In this document: in pieces, positions 35,801 through 43,798 of the stretch
How the letters are laid out: each line of letters starts with the position of its first letter
Position numbering within the stretch: position 1 is the first letter of the stretch
Assembly: GCF_902498195.1 (NCBI RefSeq)
Contig: NZ_CABVIY010000007.1
Location: forward strand, 186,001-250,000
Source: Pseudomonas fluorescens
Lineage (GTDB): Bacteria; Pseudomonadota; Gammaproteobacteria; Pseudomonadales; Pseudomonadaceae
Direction of reading: 5' to 3'
Length of the DNA: 64,000 nt
Position numbers and translations under genes: made by a program
Notes under the pieces: model-generated
Seen by the model: only the letters and a program-made list of their open reading frames with translations
Told to the model about the DNA's origin: nothing
Databases searched by the model: none

Positions 35801-36315
35801 CCGACGGGTTATGCCGCGTACTGGGCCACACCTTGCGCGTTCGCTCCTGGCCGGGGCGCGGCAGTGTGTTCAGCGTCAGCGTCCCCCTGGCCCGACCGCA
35901 AGCCGCGTGGCCGGCCAAGGTGGCCGAACTCAATGGCAAATTGCTCGGCGGTGCGCAGGTGCTGTGCATCGACAACGAAGACAGCATCCTGATCGGCATG
36001 AACAGCCTGTTGACCCGCTGGGGTTGCCAGGTCTGGACCGCGCGCAACCGCGACGAGTGCGCGGCGCTGCTGGGCGATGGGGTACGTCCGCAATTGGCGC
36101 TGGTGGATTACCACCTGGACAACGGCGAAACGGGCACCGAGTTGATGGCCTGGTTGCGCACCCGATTGGGTGAACCGGTGCCTGGCGTGGTGATCAGCGC
36201 GGATGGGCGACCGGAGACGATGGCCCAGGTGCATGCGGCCGGGCTGGATTACCTGGCCAAACCGGTGAAACCGGCGGCGTTGCGGGCGTTGTTGAGCCGG
36301 CATTTGCCGTTGTAG
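32845..36315 (+). CDS. mxtR: Hybrid sensor histidine kinase with SSS-transporter-like domain (MxtR/CrbS-like)
   Basis: Protein of 1156 residues from ATG 32845 (Shine-Dalgarno TGGAG). Residues 1 to about 500 form a sodium:solute-symporter-like membrane domain (YCTSWTFFGAVGQAAEQL; LPRQFQMTVVENID). These are followed by a PAS domain (about 640-760), a coiled coil with HELSQLNVALTEAK, the H-box AVSHDLMQPLNAARL, an HATPase domain (NFLTNAFRYAKG, GLGLGLAIADG), and a receiver domain with VDYHLD and AKPVKP. Layout matches P. aeruginosa PA3271 MxtR and Vibrio CrbS, which with the response regulator ErdR/CrbR control acetate and related carbon use. Orphan here; the cognate regulator is elsewhere. Confidence 0.87.
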   Translation: MSLSSGLIAAVALAYMAIMFAIAFYGDRRSAPLPPRVRAWVYSLSLAVYCTSWTFFGAVGQAAEQLWSFLPIYLGPILLLICAPWVLQKMVMISKQENITSIADFIAARYGKSQSLAVVVALICLVGVLPYIALQLKGIVLGVNLLIGAGADAMGVRAQDTALVVSLVLALFTIVFGTRNLDATEHHRGMVLAIAFESLVKLFAFLAVGAYVTFGLYDGFDDLFNQAMLAPRLEEYWKETVNWPSMVVQTGVAMMAIICLPRQFQMTVVENIDPQDLRLAKWVFPAYLALAALFVVPIALAGQMLLPSSVLPDSFVISLPLAQAHPALALLAFIGGASAATGMVIVECVALSTMVSNDMLLPWLLRRNNAERPFEVFRQWMLSVRRVSIVVILLLAYVSYRLLGSTASLATIGQIAFAAVTQLAPAMLGALYWKQANRRGVFAGLAAGTFLWFYTLILPIAAHSLGLPLSNFPGLAWLHSNPLNLPITPLTQGVVLSLAGNFTLFAWVSVLSRTRVSEHWQAGRFIGQEISSRPSARSMLSVQIDDLLQLAARFVGEERARQSFIRFAYRQGKGFNPNQNADGEWIAHTERLLAGVLGASSTRAVVKAAIEGREMQLEDVVRIADEASEVLQFNRALLQGAIENITQGISVVDQSLKLVAWNRRYLELFNYPDGLISVGRPIADIIRHNAERGLCGPGEAEVHVARRLHWMRQGRAHTSERLFPNGRVIELIGNPMPGGGFVMSFTDITPFREAEQALTEANESLEQRVAERTHELSQLNVALTEAKGTAEAANQSKTRFLAAVSHDLMQPLNAARLFSAALNHQDDGLSGEAQKLVQHLDSSLRSAEDLISDLLDISRLENGKINPDTKPFALSELFDALGAEFKALARDQGLEFRVRGSALRIESDIKLLRRILQNFLTNAFRYAKGPVLLGVRRRQGELCLEVWDRGPGIPEDKQQVIFEEFKRLDSHQTRAEKGLGLGLAIADGLCRVLGHTLRVRSWPGRGSVFSVSVPLARPQAAWPAKVAELNGKLLGGAQVLCIDNEDSILIGMNSLLTRWGCQVWTARNRDECAALLGDGVRPQLALVDYHLDNGETGTELMAWLRTRLGEPVPGVVISADGRPETMAQVHAAGLDYLAKPVKPAALRALLSRHLPL

Positions 36316-36345
36316 TGACGCGGGCTTCAGGCATGTGGTGACGCC

Positions 36346-36425
36346 TTCGCGAGCAAGCCCGCTCCCACATGTTGATCTCCAGCGTTCACGGATTTTTCAA
36401 ATGTGGGAGCGGGCTTGCTCGCGAA
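36346..36425. repeat. REP pair (inverted)
   Basis: Two inverted REP copies between the convergent sensor kinase and rmuC genes. Confidence 0.9.
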
Positions 36426-36433
36426 GCTTTTGG

Positions 36434-37912
36434 CTATTCCGGCAACTCGACCAGGCCATCGACATCCGTCATCGCCCGCTCCAGCAAATCCGCCGGCAGG
36501 CTTTTGCTGGCCCGCGCCCCAAGCAACTTCAGTTGCTCACTGCGGCTGACCAGGTTGCCGCGCCCTTCTGTCAGCTTGTTGCGCGCGGCGCTATAGGCTT
36601 TGTCCAGTTGCTGCAGGCGATTGCCGACCTCATCCAGATCCTGAATGAACAACACGAACTTGTCGTACAGCCACCCGGCCCGCTCGGCGATTTCCCGGGC
36701 GTTCTGGCTTTGCCGTTCCTGTTTCCACAGGCTGTCGATCACGCGCAGGGTCGCCAGCAAGGTGGTTGGGCTGACGATCACGATGTTGCGGTCGAACGCC
36801 TCCTGGAACAGTGTCGGCTCGGCCTGCAACGCGGCGGAAAAGGCCGCTTCGATCGGCACGAACAACAGGACGAAATCCAGGCTGTGCAAGCCGTCGAGGC
36901 GCTTGTAATCCTTGCCGGCCAGACCTTTGACGTGACTGCGCAGGGACAGGACGTGCTGCTTGATCGCGATCTGGCTGATGCCTTCGTCATCGGCCGCCAC
37001 GTATTGCTGATAGGCCGTCAGGCTGACCTTGGAGTCGACCACCACCTGCTTGTCGCCGGGCAGGTAAATGATCACGTCGGGCTGGAAGCGCTCGCCGTCC
37101 GGGCCCTTGAGATTGACCTGGGTCTGGTACTCGCGGCCCTTCTCCAGCCCGGCATGCTCAAGCACCCGCTCAAGAATCAGTTCGCCCCAGTTGCCCTGGG
37201 TCTTCTGCCCTTTCAGGGCACGGGTCAGGTTGGTGGCTTCGTCGCTCAGGCGCAAATTGAGTTGCTGCAGGCGCTCAAGTTCTTTGGCCAGCGAAAAACG
37301 CTCGCGGGCTTCGGTCTGGTAGCTTTCTTCGACGCGCTTTTCAAAAGACTGGATGCGTTCCTTCAGCGGATCGAGCAACTGCCCCAGACGCTGCTGGCTG
37401 GTTTCGGCGAAACGCTGCTCACGCTCATCGAAGATCTTCCCCGCCAGTTCGGCGAACTGCGCACGTAGCTCGTCTCGCGACCCCTGCAGGTCATTGAGGC
37501 GCTGCTGATGGCTTTCCTGCTGCTCGCGCAGCTCGGCGTTGAGCGAAGCGGCCTGGGCGTCAAGGCGGCGCAATTCGGCTTCCTTGCCGGCACGTTCGAT
37601 GTTCCAGGCGTGGGAAGCGTCGCGCGCATCGTCACGTTCGATTTGCAGCAGCTCGACTTCACGGCGCAGGGCGGCGAGGTCGGCCTGGCGCCCGGAATTG
37701 ACCTGACCCAGGTCAGCGATTTCATCACGACAGGCTTCGAGCTGCGCGTTCAAGCCATCCTGCGCCAGATGCGCCGTGGCCAGTCGCTCTTCCAGCAGCG
37801 CCACCCCGGCCTGCGCCGAGTTCGCCTTGCGTTGAAGTTGCCAGGCCAACACCAGCAGCGGCAGAGCAGCGCCCCCCAGACCGAGCAATACGCTGGTCAA
37901 GTCCATAGCCAT
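36434..37912 (-). CDS. rmuC: DNA recombination protein RmuC
   Basis: Protein of about 492 residues. An N-terminal membrane helix (SVLLGLGGAALPLLVLAW) is followed by a long coiled coil (about 40-190) and the RmuC nuclease-like domain (ILERVLEHAGLEKG; FQPDVIIYLPGDKQVVVDSK; VSPTTLLATLRVI). RmuC limits inversions at short repeats. Several in-frame ATGs occur at the start; ATG 37912 has the best AGGA spacing. Confidence 0.93.
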   Translation of the reverse strand: MAMDLTSVLLGLGGAALPLLVLAWQLQRKANSAQAGVALLEERLATAHLAQDGLNAQLEACRDEIADLGQVNSGRQADLAALRREVELLQIERDDARDASHAWNIERAGKEAELRRLDAQAASLNAELREQQESHQQRLNDLQGSRDELRAQFAELAGKIFDEREQRFAETSQQRLGQLLDPLKERIQSFEKRVEESYQTEARERFSLAKELERLQQLNLRLSDEATNLTRALKGQKTQGNWGELILERVLEHAGLEKGREYQTQVNLKGPDGERFQPDVIIYLPGDKQVVVDSKVSLTAYQQYVAADDEGISQIAIKQHVLSLRSHVKGLAGKDYKRLDGLHSLDFVLLFVPIEAAFSAALQAEPTLFQEAFDRNIVIVSPTTLLATLRVIDSLWKQERQSQNAREIAERAGWLYDKFVLFIQDLDEVGNRLQQLDKAYSAARNKLTEGRGNLVSRSEQLKLLGARASKSLPADLLERAMTDVDGLVELPE

Positions 37913-37973
37913 AGCCATTCCTGCCATTGAAATAATGCTTGAAGGTTAACCAAGGCGTCAGGTCTTGGACAGC

Positions 37974-38297
37974 TCAGTCTTCGATCAGGCCCAGTTCCTG
38001 CTGCGCGCGCTGATCCCCTGCCCGCGCGGCCTGGCGCAAAAGATCCTGGCCGATGCGGCGATCCCTGGCGTTCCCGCATTCGCGGCACATCAACTGGCCG
38101 AGGCGGCTTTGCGCAGCCACGACACCTTCACGAGCCGGTTGCTTGAGCAATCGCCCGGCGATGTGTTTGACGTTGGTGTTTTCGCCCAGTCGCGGGCTGT
38201 CCAGCAGCCATTCGGCCACGCGCATCGAAAAGCGCTTGGGCGGGGCAACGGTGGCTGTTTTGGAAGGGGTGGACGCGGATGGTGTACGAAACTTCAT
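37974..38297 (-). CDS. Small Sel1-like repeat protein
   Basis: Protein of 107 residues from ATG 38297. The C-terminal part contains Sel1-like helices (REGVVAAQSRLGQLM; DLLRQAARAGDQRAQQELG). The N-terminal region is Ser/Thr/Pro-rich (FRTPSASTPSKTATV). No signal peptide. Function unknown. It lies about 105 bases from the second DnaA-box repeat. Confidence 0.72.
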   Translation of the reverse strand: MKFRTPSASTPSKTATVAPPKRFSMRVAEWLLDSPRLGENTNVKHIAGRLLKQPAREGVVAAQSRLGQLMCRECGNARDRRIGQDLLRQAARAGDQRAQQELGLIED

Positions 38298-38401
38298 AAA
38301 GCACTGTGGGCAGATCGGAAGGCGCGCCACTCTACTCTTTTTTTCTTACAGGTAAAGCTGAAAAAATCCCGGCACGCCCGTCCTAGAGCAAGCGCTCGGG
38401 A

Positions 38402-38533
38402 CAATCCACAGAAGCTGTGGATAACTCAGTGGACAACCGCCCCTGAAGTCTCGCAAAGCCCTGTGGAACGGGGCCTGCAGTCAAACTGACGATTTTTTCA
38501 CCAGTAAAAAAAACCGATGTTTTTCATTGACTT
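38402..38533. repeat. Intergenic repeat copy B with inverted DnaA-box pair
   Basis: CAATCCACA (38402-38410, one mismatch in TTATCCACA) and TGTGGATAA (38416-38424) are five bases apart as in copy A. The GCCC-TGTGGAAC-GGGGC element (38458-38474) is inverted relative to copy A. The poly-T/poly-A block ending TTTCATTGACTT (to 38533) is in the same orientation. Confidence 0.7.
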
Positions 38534-39277
38534 AAATTTTGGTTACAGGCACCCACTGCGCTTGAACGATGGATGACAGTGGCGTGACAGGCTGCGCGAT
38601 TAATGTGCACAAGTACCTTCGGGACGGTTATATCACTGCGCTTTTTCGGCGCATTTTGATGCCGTGCCTGGGGATAAATCGCGCTAAAACCCTGATCCAG
38701 GCAGCTGTCAGGGCTTAAATGAACAAGACCATCGGTCGGATTGCGAGTCTTTACCGGGCGTTGGATCCCATCATGCCCGGTGGGTGCGGTAATCCGGGAA
38801 CGGCGAAGCCAAATGATTTTGGCTACCACACTTCCCTTCTCCCGTTCAATCCGTTAGTATCCGCGGCGTTAGTACCAAGCTGAAAGTCAATTCTGGTCGA
38901 ACAAATCCCCCCGGTCAGCCTTCCCACAGGAAGCCTTGCACCGAACAAGCGGGATCGACCACCTCGATGGTTTCCAGGTAAAACCTGCGTCAGCACGGCC
39001 TTTGAATCGAATGCAAAGGGTGTTGCCAGGCTCGCTTACTCTGACCGAACCAACCTGCAAATTGATCAGGATCTTCACCCCGGGCCCAGAACCTTTGCCC
39101 TCGATGTGTTGCCTGCCCTCCTAAGTACCTACCTGCCAGCCCAAGCGCGCCAATTATCAGCGCTTCAAACTGGCTGCTTTGTTCCAGTCGGGTTCTTCGT
39201 TCGACCAACGGTGGTCGTCGTCACTGGAACGTTTTAATTTTGCACGGCTCTTATCCGTGTCGCTTGTAGGAACACCC
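38534..39277. other. 744-base stretch without a convincing gene
   Basis: No reading frame here has a good start signal and protein-like composition. The best candidate is a 63-codon minus-strand frame at 38887-39078 (begins MKILINLQVGSVRVSE), with a weak GGTGAAG before its ATG. A TTAGTATCC segment near 38850 could be a -10 box for the gene at 39278, which would give a 5' leader of about 400 bases. A small RNA in this stretch is possible but not shown. Confidence 0.4.
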
Positions 39278-39508
39278 ATGACTATGTCTACTCAAATCCA
39301 CACTCAGGATGCCATCCGCACCCTAACCAACGCTTTTGCACCAATGAACTGCCTGATCATGGCCGCTCGCAAAGGCTGCTTCAGCTTCACCCTGGTCAAC
39401 GAACACGGCATCGCCCGTCACAGCGAACGCCTGTACCCCGATCAATACTCCAGCGCCGAACCGCTGCAGGCTGTGATCGAGCGTACCCGTCAGGCACTGG
39501 TTGCCTGA
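39278..39508 (+). CDS. Small conserved pseudomonad protein, 76 residues
   Basis: Starts at ATG 39278 with TAGGA nearby and is followed by a strong terminator. The sequence has the features of small Pseudomonas-restricted proteins of unknown function (IRTLTNAFAPMNCLIMAAR; SFTLVNEHGIARHSERLY). No signal peptide or transmembrane helix. The family name could not be fixed by eye. Confidence 0.75.
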   Translation: MTMSTQIHTQDAIRTLTNAFAPMNCLIMAARKGCFSFTLVNEHGIARHSERLYPDQYSSAEPLQAVIERTRQALVA

Positions 39509-39534
39509 CACGCCAGCAAGGCTGAAACATCAAG

Positions 39535-39560
39535 GCCCCGCCCAAAAAGCGGGGCTTTTT
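39535..39560 (+). terminator. Rho-independent terminator
   Basis: GCCCCGC and GCGGGGC stem with a CCAAAAA loop and five T, 27 bases after the 76-residue protein gene. Confidence 0.9.
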
Positions 39561-39782
39561 GTTGCCTGGCATTTCTCGTCGCTGGCCATCCGGTAAAGCA
39601 CCAACCGATATAACGGTTATAACTGGAAGCCGGAAATATTTTAAAAACAGGCCTTTACGGAGCGAATATGACACTACACTTCAACTCAAGCGGCCTGAGC
39701 CGCTTTCGGCGAACCTGAGTCGATTCACCCGCTGCCAACGCTCCTTCAGGTTTCGCCGCCCATTTAATGTTTCGAGGGTTTT

Positions 39783-40265
39783 ATGGGTATCGCTGCCAGC
39801 GAACTGTGCCGCTATGTGATCCGCCCCACCCTGATCTACCTGGGACGCCATAGCGCAACCGCCGAAGCCCTGCTGCTGGGGATTGCCGCCAGCCAGTCAG
39901 CCCTGGGTTCAGCACTGCACGATCGCCGTGGACACGGCCTGTACCGAATCGCCGAACCCCGCCATCAGGCGCTCTGGGACCACTACCTGGCACTCGACCC
40001 CGAGCGCGCCAGCCTGGTCCGCGGCCTGGCCAGCCAGCATGCTTTTCTCAGCGGCCCGCACCTGGAACTGACCGTCAACCTGCGTTACGCCACCGCCATC
40101 GCCTGGCTGCTGGTCGAAGAACAGAACACTCCCCTCCCCGAAGCCGACGATCTGCTGGGCATGGCCCGGATCTGGCGCCAGACCTTCCAGCCCCAAGGTC
40201 GCCTGCGCGACTTCACGTGCGCCTGGCAAACCTGTGTTTCACCGCTGAATCAGGTAGCCTGCTAA
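39783..40265 (+). CDS. Conserved hypothetical protein, 160 residues
   Basis: No known domain recognised. Helical, soluble appearance; conserved-looking segments are ELCRYVIRPTLIYLGRHS, AEALLLGIAASQSALGS and GRLRDFTCAWQTCVSP. Content suggests a structural or host-interaction role cannot be read. Proteins with this start are common in Pseudomonas genomes as I recall. A short leader reading frame (39668-39718) precedes it. Confidence 0.75.
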   Translation: MGIAASELCRYVIRPTLIYLGRHSATAEALLLGIAASQSALGSALHDRRGHGLYRIAEPRHQALWDHYLALDPERASLVRGLASQHAFLSGPHLELTVNLRYATAIAWLLVEEQNTPLPEADDLLGMARIWRQTFQPQGRLRDFTCAWQTCVSPLNQVAC

Positions 40266-40412
40266 CCACCCCTGGATCCAAAGATCGCTCAACAGGTCGC
40301 GAATCTGGTCGGATTGTCCTACAAAACCGCTCTAAATCAAGCGATACAGCCTATGGCGCTGGGACGAAAATGTTGGTAATTTTCGCCCCGGTGATCACCA
40401 GGAGTTCTAATA

Positions 40413-41690
40413 ATGAAAAAAGTAATGCTCAAAACCACCATTAGCCTCGCCGTTGCCTTGGCATCCACCCAGATCTTTGCAAGTGGCTTTGCCCTCAACG
40501 AACAAAGCATCAGCGGGATGGGTACAGGTTTTGCCGGGCGATCTTCTTCTGCCGACGACGCATCCACCATTTTTGGCAACCCTGCCGGCATGTCTCGCCT
40601 CAAGCGCGAACAAGTGACCGGCGGTGTTGCATTCATCGACGCGCACACCGACATCAGCGACGCCAGCTCCCGTCCGAACGGCGGCACCAACAAAGGTGAC
40701 ATGGTCCCTTTCATGGGCGTGCCGATGGGCTACTACGTCAAGCCACTCGATGACCAGTGGGCGGTCGGTTTCGGCGTCTATGCACCGTTCGGCCTGGTGA
40801 CCGATTACGAGAGCGGTTTTGCCGGCCGTTACTTCGGCAGCAAGAGCGAAGTGCAGATCGTGACCCTGCAGCCAACCGTCAGCTATGCCTTCAACGACAA
40901 GGTGTCGGTGGGCTTCGGTCCGACCATCAACCGCATTGACGGCAAGCTGGAATCGAACCTGTCGCTGGACCCTCGCGCACCGGACGGTGAAGTGAAGATC
41001 AAGGGTGACGACACTGCACTGGGTTACAACATCGGTATCCTGGTGCAAGCCACCGACAGCACGCGCGTCGGCCTGACCTACCACTCGAAAGTGAAGTACA
41101 AGCTCGACGGTGACACCAAGGTCAACTACGGCCTGCTCGCGGCACTGCGTCAGAACCCGAACCAGAAGTACGACGCGTCGCTGGATATCACCACGCCTGA
41201 GTCGGTCGATTTCTCGGTCACCCATCAACTGAACGACCAGTGGACTCTCTATGCAGGCAGCACCTGGACTCGCTGGAGCCGCCTGAAAGAAATCTCCGTC
41301 GAGAACAGCGGCGTTCCCGCTGCCCTGAACGCACAGTTCGGCACCATCACCGAAGAACAGAACTGGCACGACACCTGGGCCCACGCCATTGGTGCGTCCT
41401 ACCAGTTGAACAAGCAGTGGGTGCTGCGTACCGGTCTGTCCGTCGACCAGGCGCCGACCAACAACGAAAACCGTTCCCCACGCATTCCGACCGGTGATCG
41501 TACGATCTTCAGCCTGGGTGCCGGCTGGAGCCCGACCGACGACCTGACCATCGACGTGGCGTATTCCTACCTCAAGGAAGAGTCGGTCCATATCAACAAC
41601 AGCAATGGCGCCCCACGCAACCAGAGCTACAACGCCAAGTACGAAAACTCGGCGAACGGCTTCGGTGTCGGTGCGACCTACCGCTTCTGA
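40413..41690 (+). CDS. OmpP1/FadL-family outer membrane transport protein
   Basis: Fourteen-strand beta-barrel of 425 residues. A signal peptide is visible (TTISLAVALASTQIFA). The mature N-terminus SGFALNEQSISGMGTGFAG and FGNPAGMSRL are family hallmarks, and the protein ends in aromatic F (GVGATYRF). Imports or exports long-chain fatty acids and other hydrophobic compounds; the P. aeruginosa counterpart at this map position (PA1288, ExFadLO) has been linked to oxylipin export. Shine-Dalgarno AGGAG is present. Confidence 0.93.
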   Translation: MKKVMLKTTISLAVALASTQIFASGFALNEQSISGMGTGFAGRSSSADDASTIFGNPAGMSRLKREQVTGGVAFIDAHTDISDASSRPNGGTNKGDMVPFMGVPMGYYVKPLDDQWAVGFGVYAPFGLVTDYESGFAGRYFGSKSEVQIVTLQPTVSYAFNDKVSVGFGPTINRIDGKLESNLSLDPRAPDGEVKIKGDDTALGYNIGILVQATDSTRVGLTYHSKVKYKLDGDTKVNYGLLAALRQNPNQKYDASLDITTPESVDFSVTHQLNDQWTLYAGSTWTRWSRLKEISVENSGVPAALNAQFGTITEEQNWHDTWAHAIGASYQLNKQWVLRTGLSVDQAPTNNENRSPRIPTGDRTIFSLGAGWSPTDDLTIDVAYSYLKEESVHINNSNGAPRNQSYNAKYENSANGFGVGATYRF

Positions 41691-41729
41691 TGAATGTCGA
41701 CGAGCCTGAACCGCTCGTCGCCTGAATCG

Positions 41730-41767
41730 AAAAAGCCCCGCGCTCTTGTACAGAGGCGGGGCTTTTT
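41730..41767. terminator. Bidirectional terminator between fadL-like and gpx genes
   Basis: AAAAAGCCCCG and CGGGGCTTTTT are perfect complements around a 16-base loop, serving both convergent genes. Confidence 0.9.
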
Positions 41768-41779
41768 AGTGGGCGACGA

Positions 41780-42346
41780 TCATGGGGCGGTAGCTAACGG
41801 CGGCGATGCCAGGGCCTTCTCGACCGCCGTAATGAACTCGGGGTCATCAGGCTTGGTCAGGCTGGAGAAACTGGCAATCACCTTGCCCTGGCGATCGACC
41901 ACGTACTTGTAGAAATTCCACTTCGGCGCACTGCTTTGCTTTGCCAGTACCTTGAACAGGTTCGTGGCATCGTCGCCGCGGACTTTCTGCGGCTCGGTCA
42001 TGGTGAAGGTCACGCCGTAGTTCACGTAGCAGACCTTGGCGGTTTCGGCGCCGTCCCTGGACTCCTGCTTGAAGTCATTGGACGGCACACCGATCACCTC
42101 CAGCCCCTGGTCCTTGAAACGCTGGTTCAACGCCTCAAGGCTTTTGAACTGCGGTGCAAAACCACAGAAGCTGGCGGTATTGACCACCACCAGCGGCTTG
42201 CCGGCAAAGCGTTGGCACAAATCGATGGATTCATTGGCGCGCAACTTGGGCAATGAGCCTTGCAGCAGCGCCGGGCACTCTGCCGCTTGAGCCAATCCGG
42301 TAAAGGCTACCAGTAACGCGGGAACTGCAAACCAGCGCATCAGCAT
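41780..42346 (-). CDS. Glutathione peroxidase family protein, exported
   Basis: Thiol peroxidase of about 188 residues with a signal peptide (LLVAFTGLAQAAE), so it acts in the periplasm. The peroxidatic cysteine is in NTASFCGFAPQF, and the conserved VIGVPSNDF, plus tryptophan/asparagine in KWNFYKYVV, complete the active site. It is cysteine-type rather than selenocysteine. ATG 42346 (MLMRW) was chosen to place the signal peptide at the N-terminus. Upstream extension lacks a signal. Confidence 0.9.
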   Translation of the reverse strand: MLMRWFAVPALLVAFTGLAQAAECPALLQGSLPKLRANESIDLCQRFAGKPLVVVNTASFCGFAPQFKSLEALNQRFKDQGLEVIGVPSNDFKQESRDGAETAKVCYVNYGVTFTMTEPQKVRGDDATNLFKVLAKQSSAPKWNFYKYVVDRQGKVIASFSSLTKPDDPEFITAVEKALASPPLATAP

Positions 42347-42418
42347 ATCGGTGCTTCCGTGTGAAGAATCGTCAGGATCGAAGTTACTCGCCATGGCCTC
42401 CCGCTAGCAAGCGTCCTT

Positions 42419-42541
42419 CTAGCAAGCCCCCATGCCCAACTGCATCAAGGCCAACCCACCCTGATGCCAGCCCCACCACGCCAGGGCCAGCAGCAAGGCA
42501 ACGACTGCCAACAGTGTGATTCGTGGCCAGAGACTGTTCAT
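42419..42541 (-). CDS. 40-residue membrane peptide coupled to the MFS gene
   Basis: Short reading frame with ATG 42541-42539 overlapping the stop of the MFS gene (ATGA). It has one hydrophobic helix (ITLLAVVALLLALAWWGWH) and ends LGMGAC. The overlap, hydrophobic composition and stop position argue for a real product, perhaps an accessory subunit or stabiliser of the MFS pump. No homology statement can be made. Confidence 0.65.
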   Translation of the reverse strand: MNSLWPRITLLAVVALLLALAWWGWHQGGLALMQLGMGAC

Positions 42542-43746
42542 GTCGCACTCATTGAGGTTTGCAGGCGCGCCACCGGCTGCTCGCGCACCGGCCAGTTCAG
42601 GGCGGCGGCCATCAGGCTCAGCAGGATTGCGACCTGCCAGATCAAGTCATAGCTTCCGGTCCGGTCGTACACCACCCCGCCCAGCCAGCCACCGAGAAAC
42701 GACCCAAGCTGGTGAAACAGGAAAACAATCCCGCCGAGCATGGACAGATTTCGTACGCCAAACAAGGTCGCGACCGTGCCGTTGGTCAAGGGGACCGTCG
42801 ACAGCCACAGGAAGCCCATGGCCATGCCGAACAGATACGCGGTGGTGGTGGTCACCGGTGCCCACAGGAACAGTGCAATCACTACGGCTCGCAGCAAATA
42901 CAGCCCGGTGAGCAACCGTGGCTTGGACATGCGCCCGCCCAGCCAGCCCGCCGTGTACGTGCCGAAGATGTTAAACAGGCCGATCAGCGCCAGCACGGTG
43001 GTGCCCACGGTCGCCGGCAGATGCTGATCCACCAGGTACGCCGGCAGGTGCACGCCGATGAACACCACCTGGAAACCGCAGACAAAAAAACCGAACGCCA
43101 GCAGCCAGAACCCCGAATGGGAACAGGCTTCGCGCAGGGCTTCGGACAGGGTCTGTTCATGGCCGAGTACCGGCAATGGCTTGTCCTTGAGCATGCTCAC
43201 CAGCGGCACGATCAGCGCCACCAGCAGCCCCAGCGCCAGCAGGGCCGCGGACCAGCCGAGCCAGCCGATCAACCCCAGCGTGCCGGGCAGCATGGCGAAC
43301 TGCCCGAACGAACCGGCCGCGCTGGCAATGCCCATGCCCATGCTGCGCTTCTCCGGCGGCACAGCCCGCCCGACCACGCCCAGGATCACCGAAAACGAAG
43401 TACCGGACAGGCCGATGCCGATCAACAGGCCGGCACTCAAGGACAGGCTCACCGCCGAATCGGACAAGCCCATGAACACCAGGCCCAAGGCGTACAGGAC
43501 ACCACCGATGAGTACCACTTTCGCCGCGCCAAAGCGGTCGGCCAGCGCCCCGGTGAGGGGTTGCGCCAGGCCCCAGATCAGGTTTTGCAGGGCGATGGCG
43601 AAGGCAAACACCTCACGCCCCCAGCCGAACTCAGCGCTCATTGGCGCCAGGAACAGGCCGAAACCATGTCGAACGCCCAGGGACAACGCGAGGATCAGCG
43701 CACTCCCCAACAGGACCCAACCGCACGTACGCCACATCGATGTCAT
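42538..43746 (-). CDS. MFS transporter under MarR control
   Basis: Twelve-helix major facilitator of 402 residues from ATG 43746 (Shine-Dalgarno GGAG, eight bases). The motif ADRFGAAKVV lies after helix 2 and the N-terminal helix is WVLLGSALILALSLG. It belongs to the MFS branch with oxalate/formate and monocarboxylate-like members (RHGFGLFLAPMSAEFGW). It follows the MarR gene by 52 bases, and a palindromic operator sits in that gap. At this map position P. aeruginosa has PA1282 as I recall. Confidence 0.9.
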   Translation of the reverse strand: MTSMWRTCGWVLLGSALILALSLGVRHGFGLFLAPMSAEFGWGREVFAFAIALQNLIWGLAQPLTGALADRFGAAKVVLIGGVLYALGLVFMGLSDSAVSLSLSAGLLIGIGLSGTSFSVILGVVGRAVPPEKRSMGMGIASAAGSFGQFAMLPGTLGLIGWLGWSAALLALGLLVALIVPLVSMLKDKPLPVLGHEQTLSEALREACSHSGFWLLAFGFFVCGFQVVFIGVHLPAYLVDQHLPATVGTTVLALIGLFNIFGTYTAGWLGGRMSKPRLLTGLYLLRAVVIALFLWAPVTTTTAYLFGMAMGFLWLSTVPLTNGTVATLFGVRNLSMLGGIVFLFHQLGSFLGGWLGGVVYDRTGSYDLIWQVAILLSLMAAALNWPVREQPVARLQTSMSAT

Positions 43747-43762
43747 TCTTGTTCTCCGGTCA

Positions 43763-43776
43763 CGGGTATATACCCG
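43763..43776. promoter_or_regulatory. MarR operator, MFS side
   Basis: CGGGTATATACCCG is a perfect 14-base palindrome located 17 bases upstream of the MFS start. A near-identical site lies just upstream of the marR gene. Confidence 0.7.
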
Positions 43777-43798
43777 CTTAAAATCGAACAAACCGGCA

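Noticed and set aside
38524..38829. 101-codon minus-strand frame
   Set aside because: Overlaps the end of the DnaA-box repeat, no ribosome site, and a composition (many His, Arg, Ser, Cys) unlike real neighbours.
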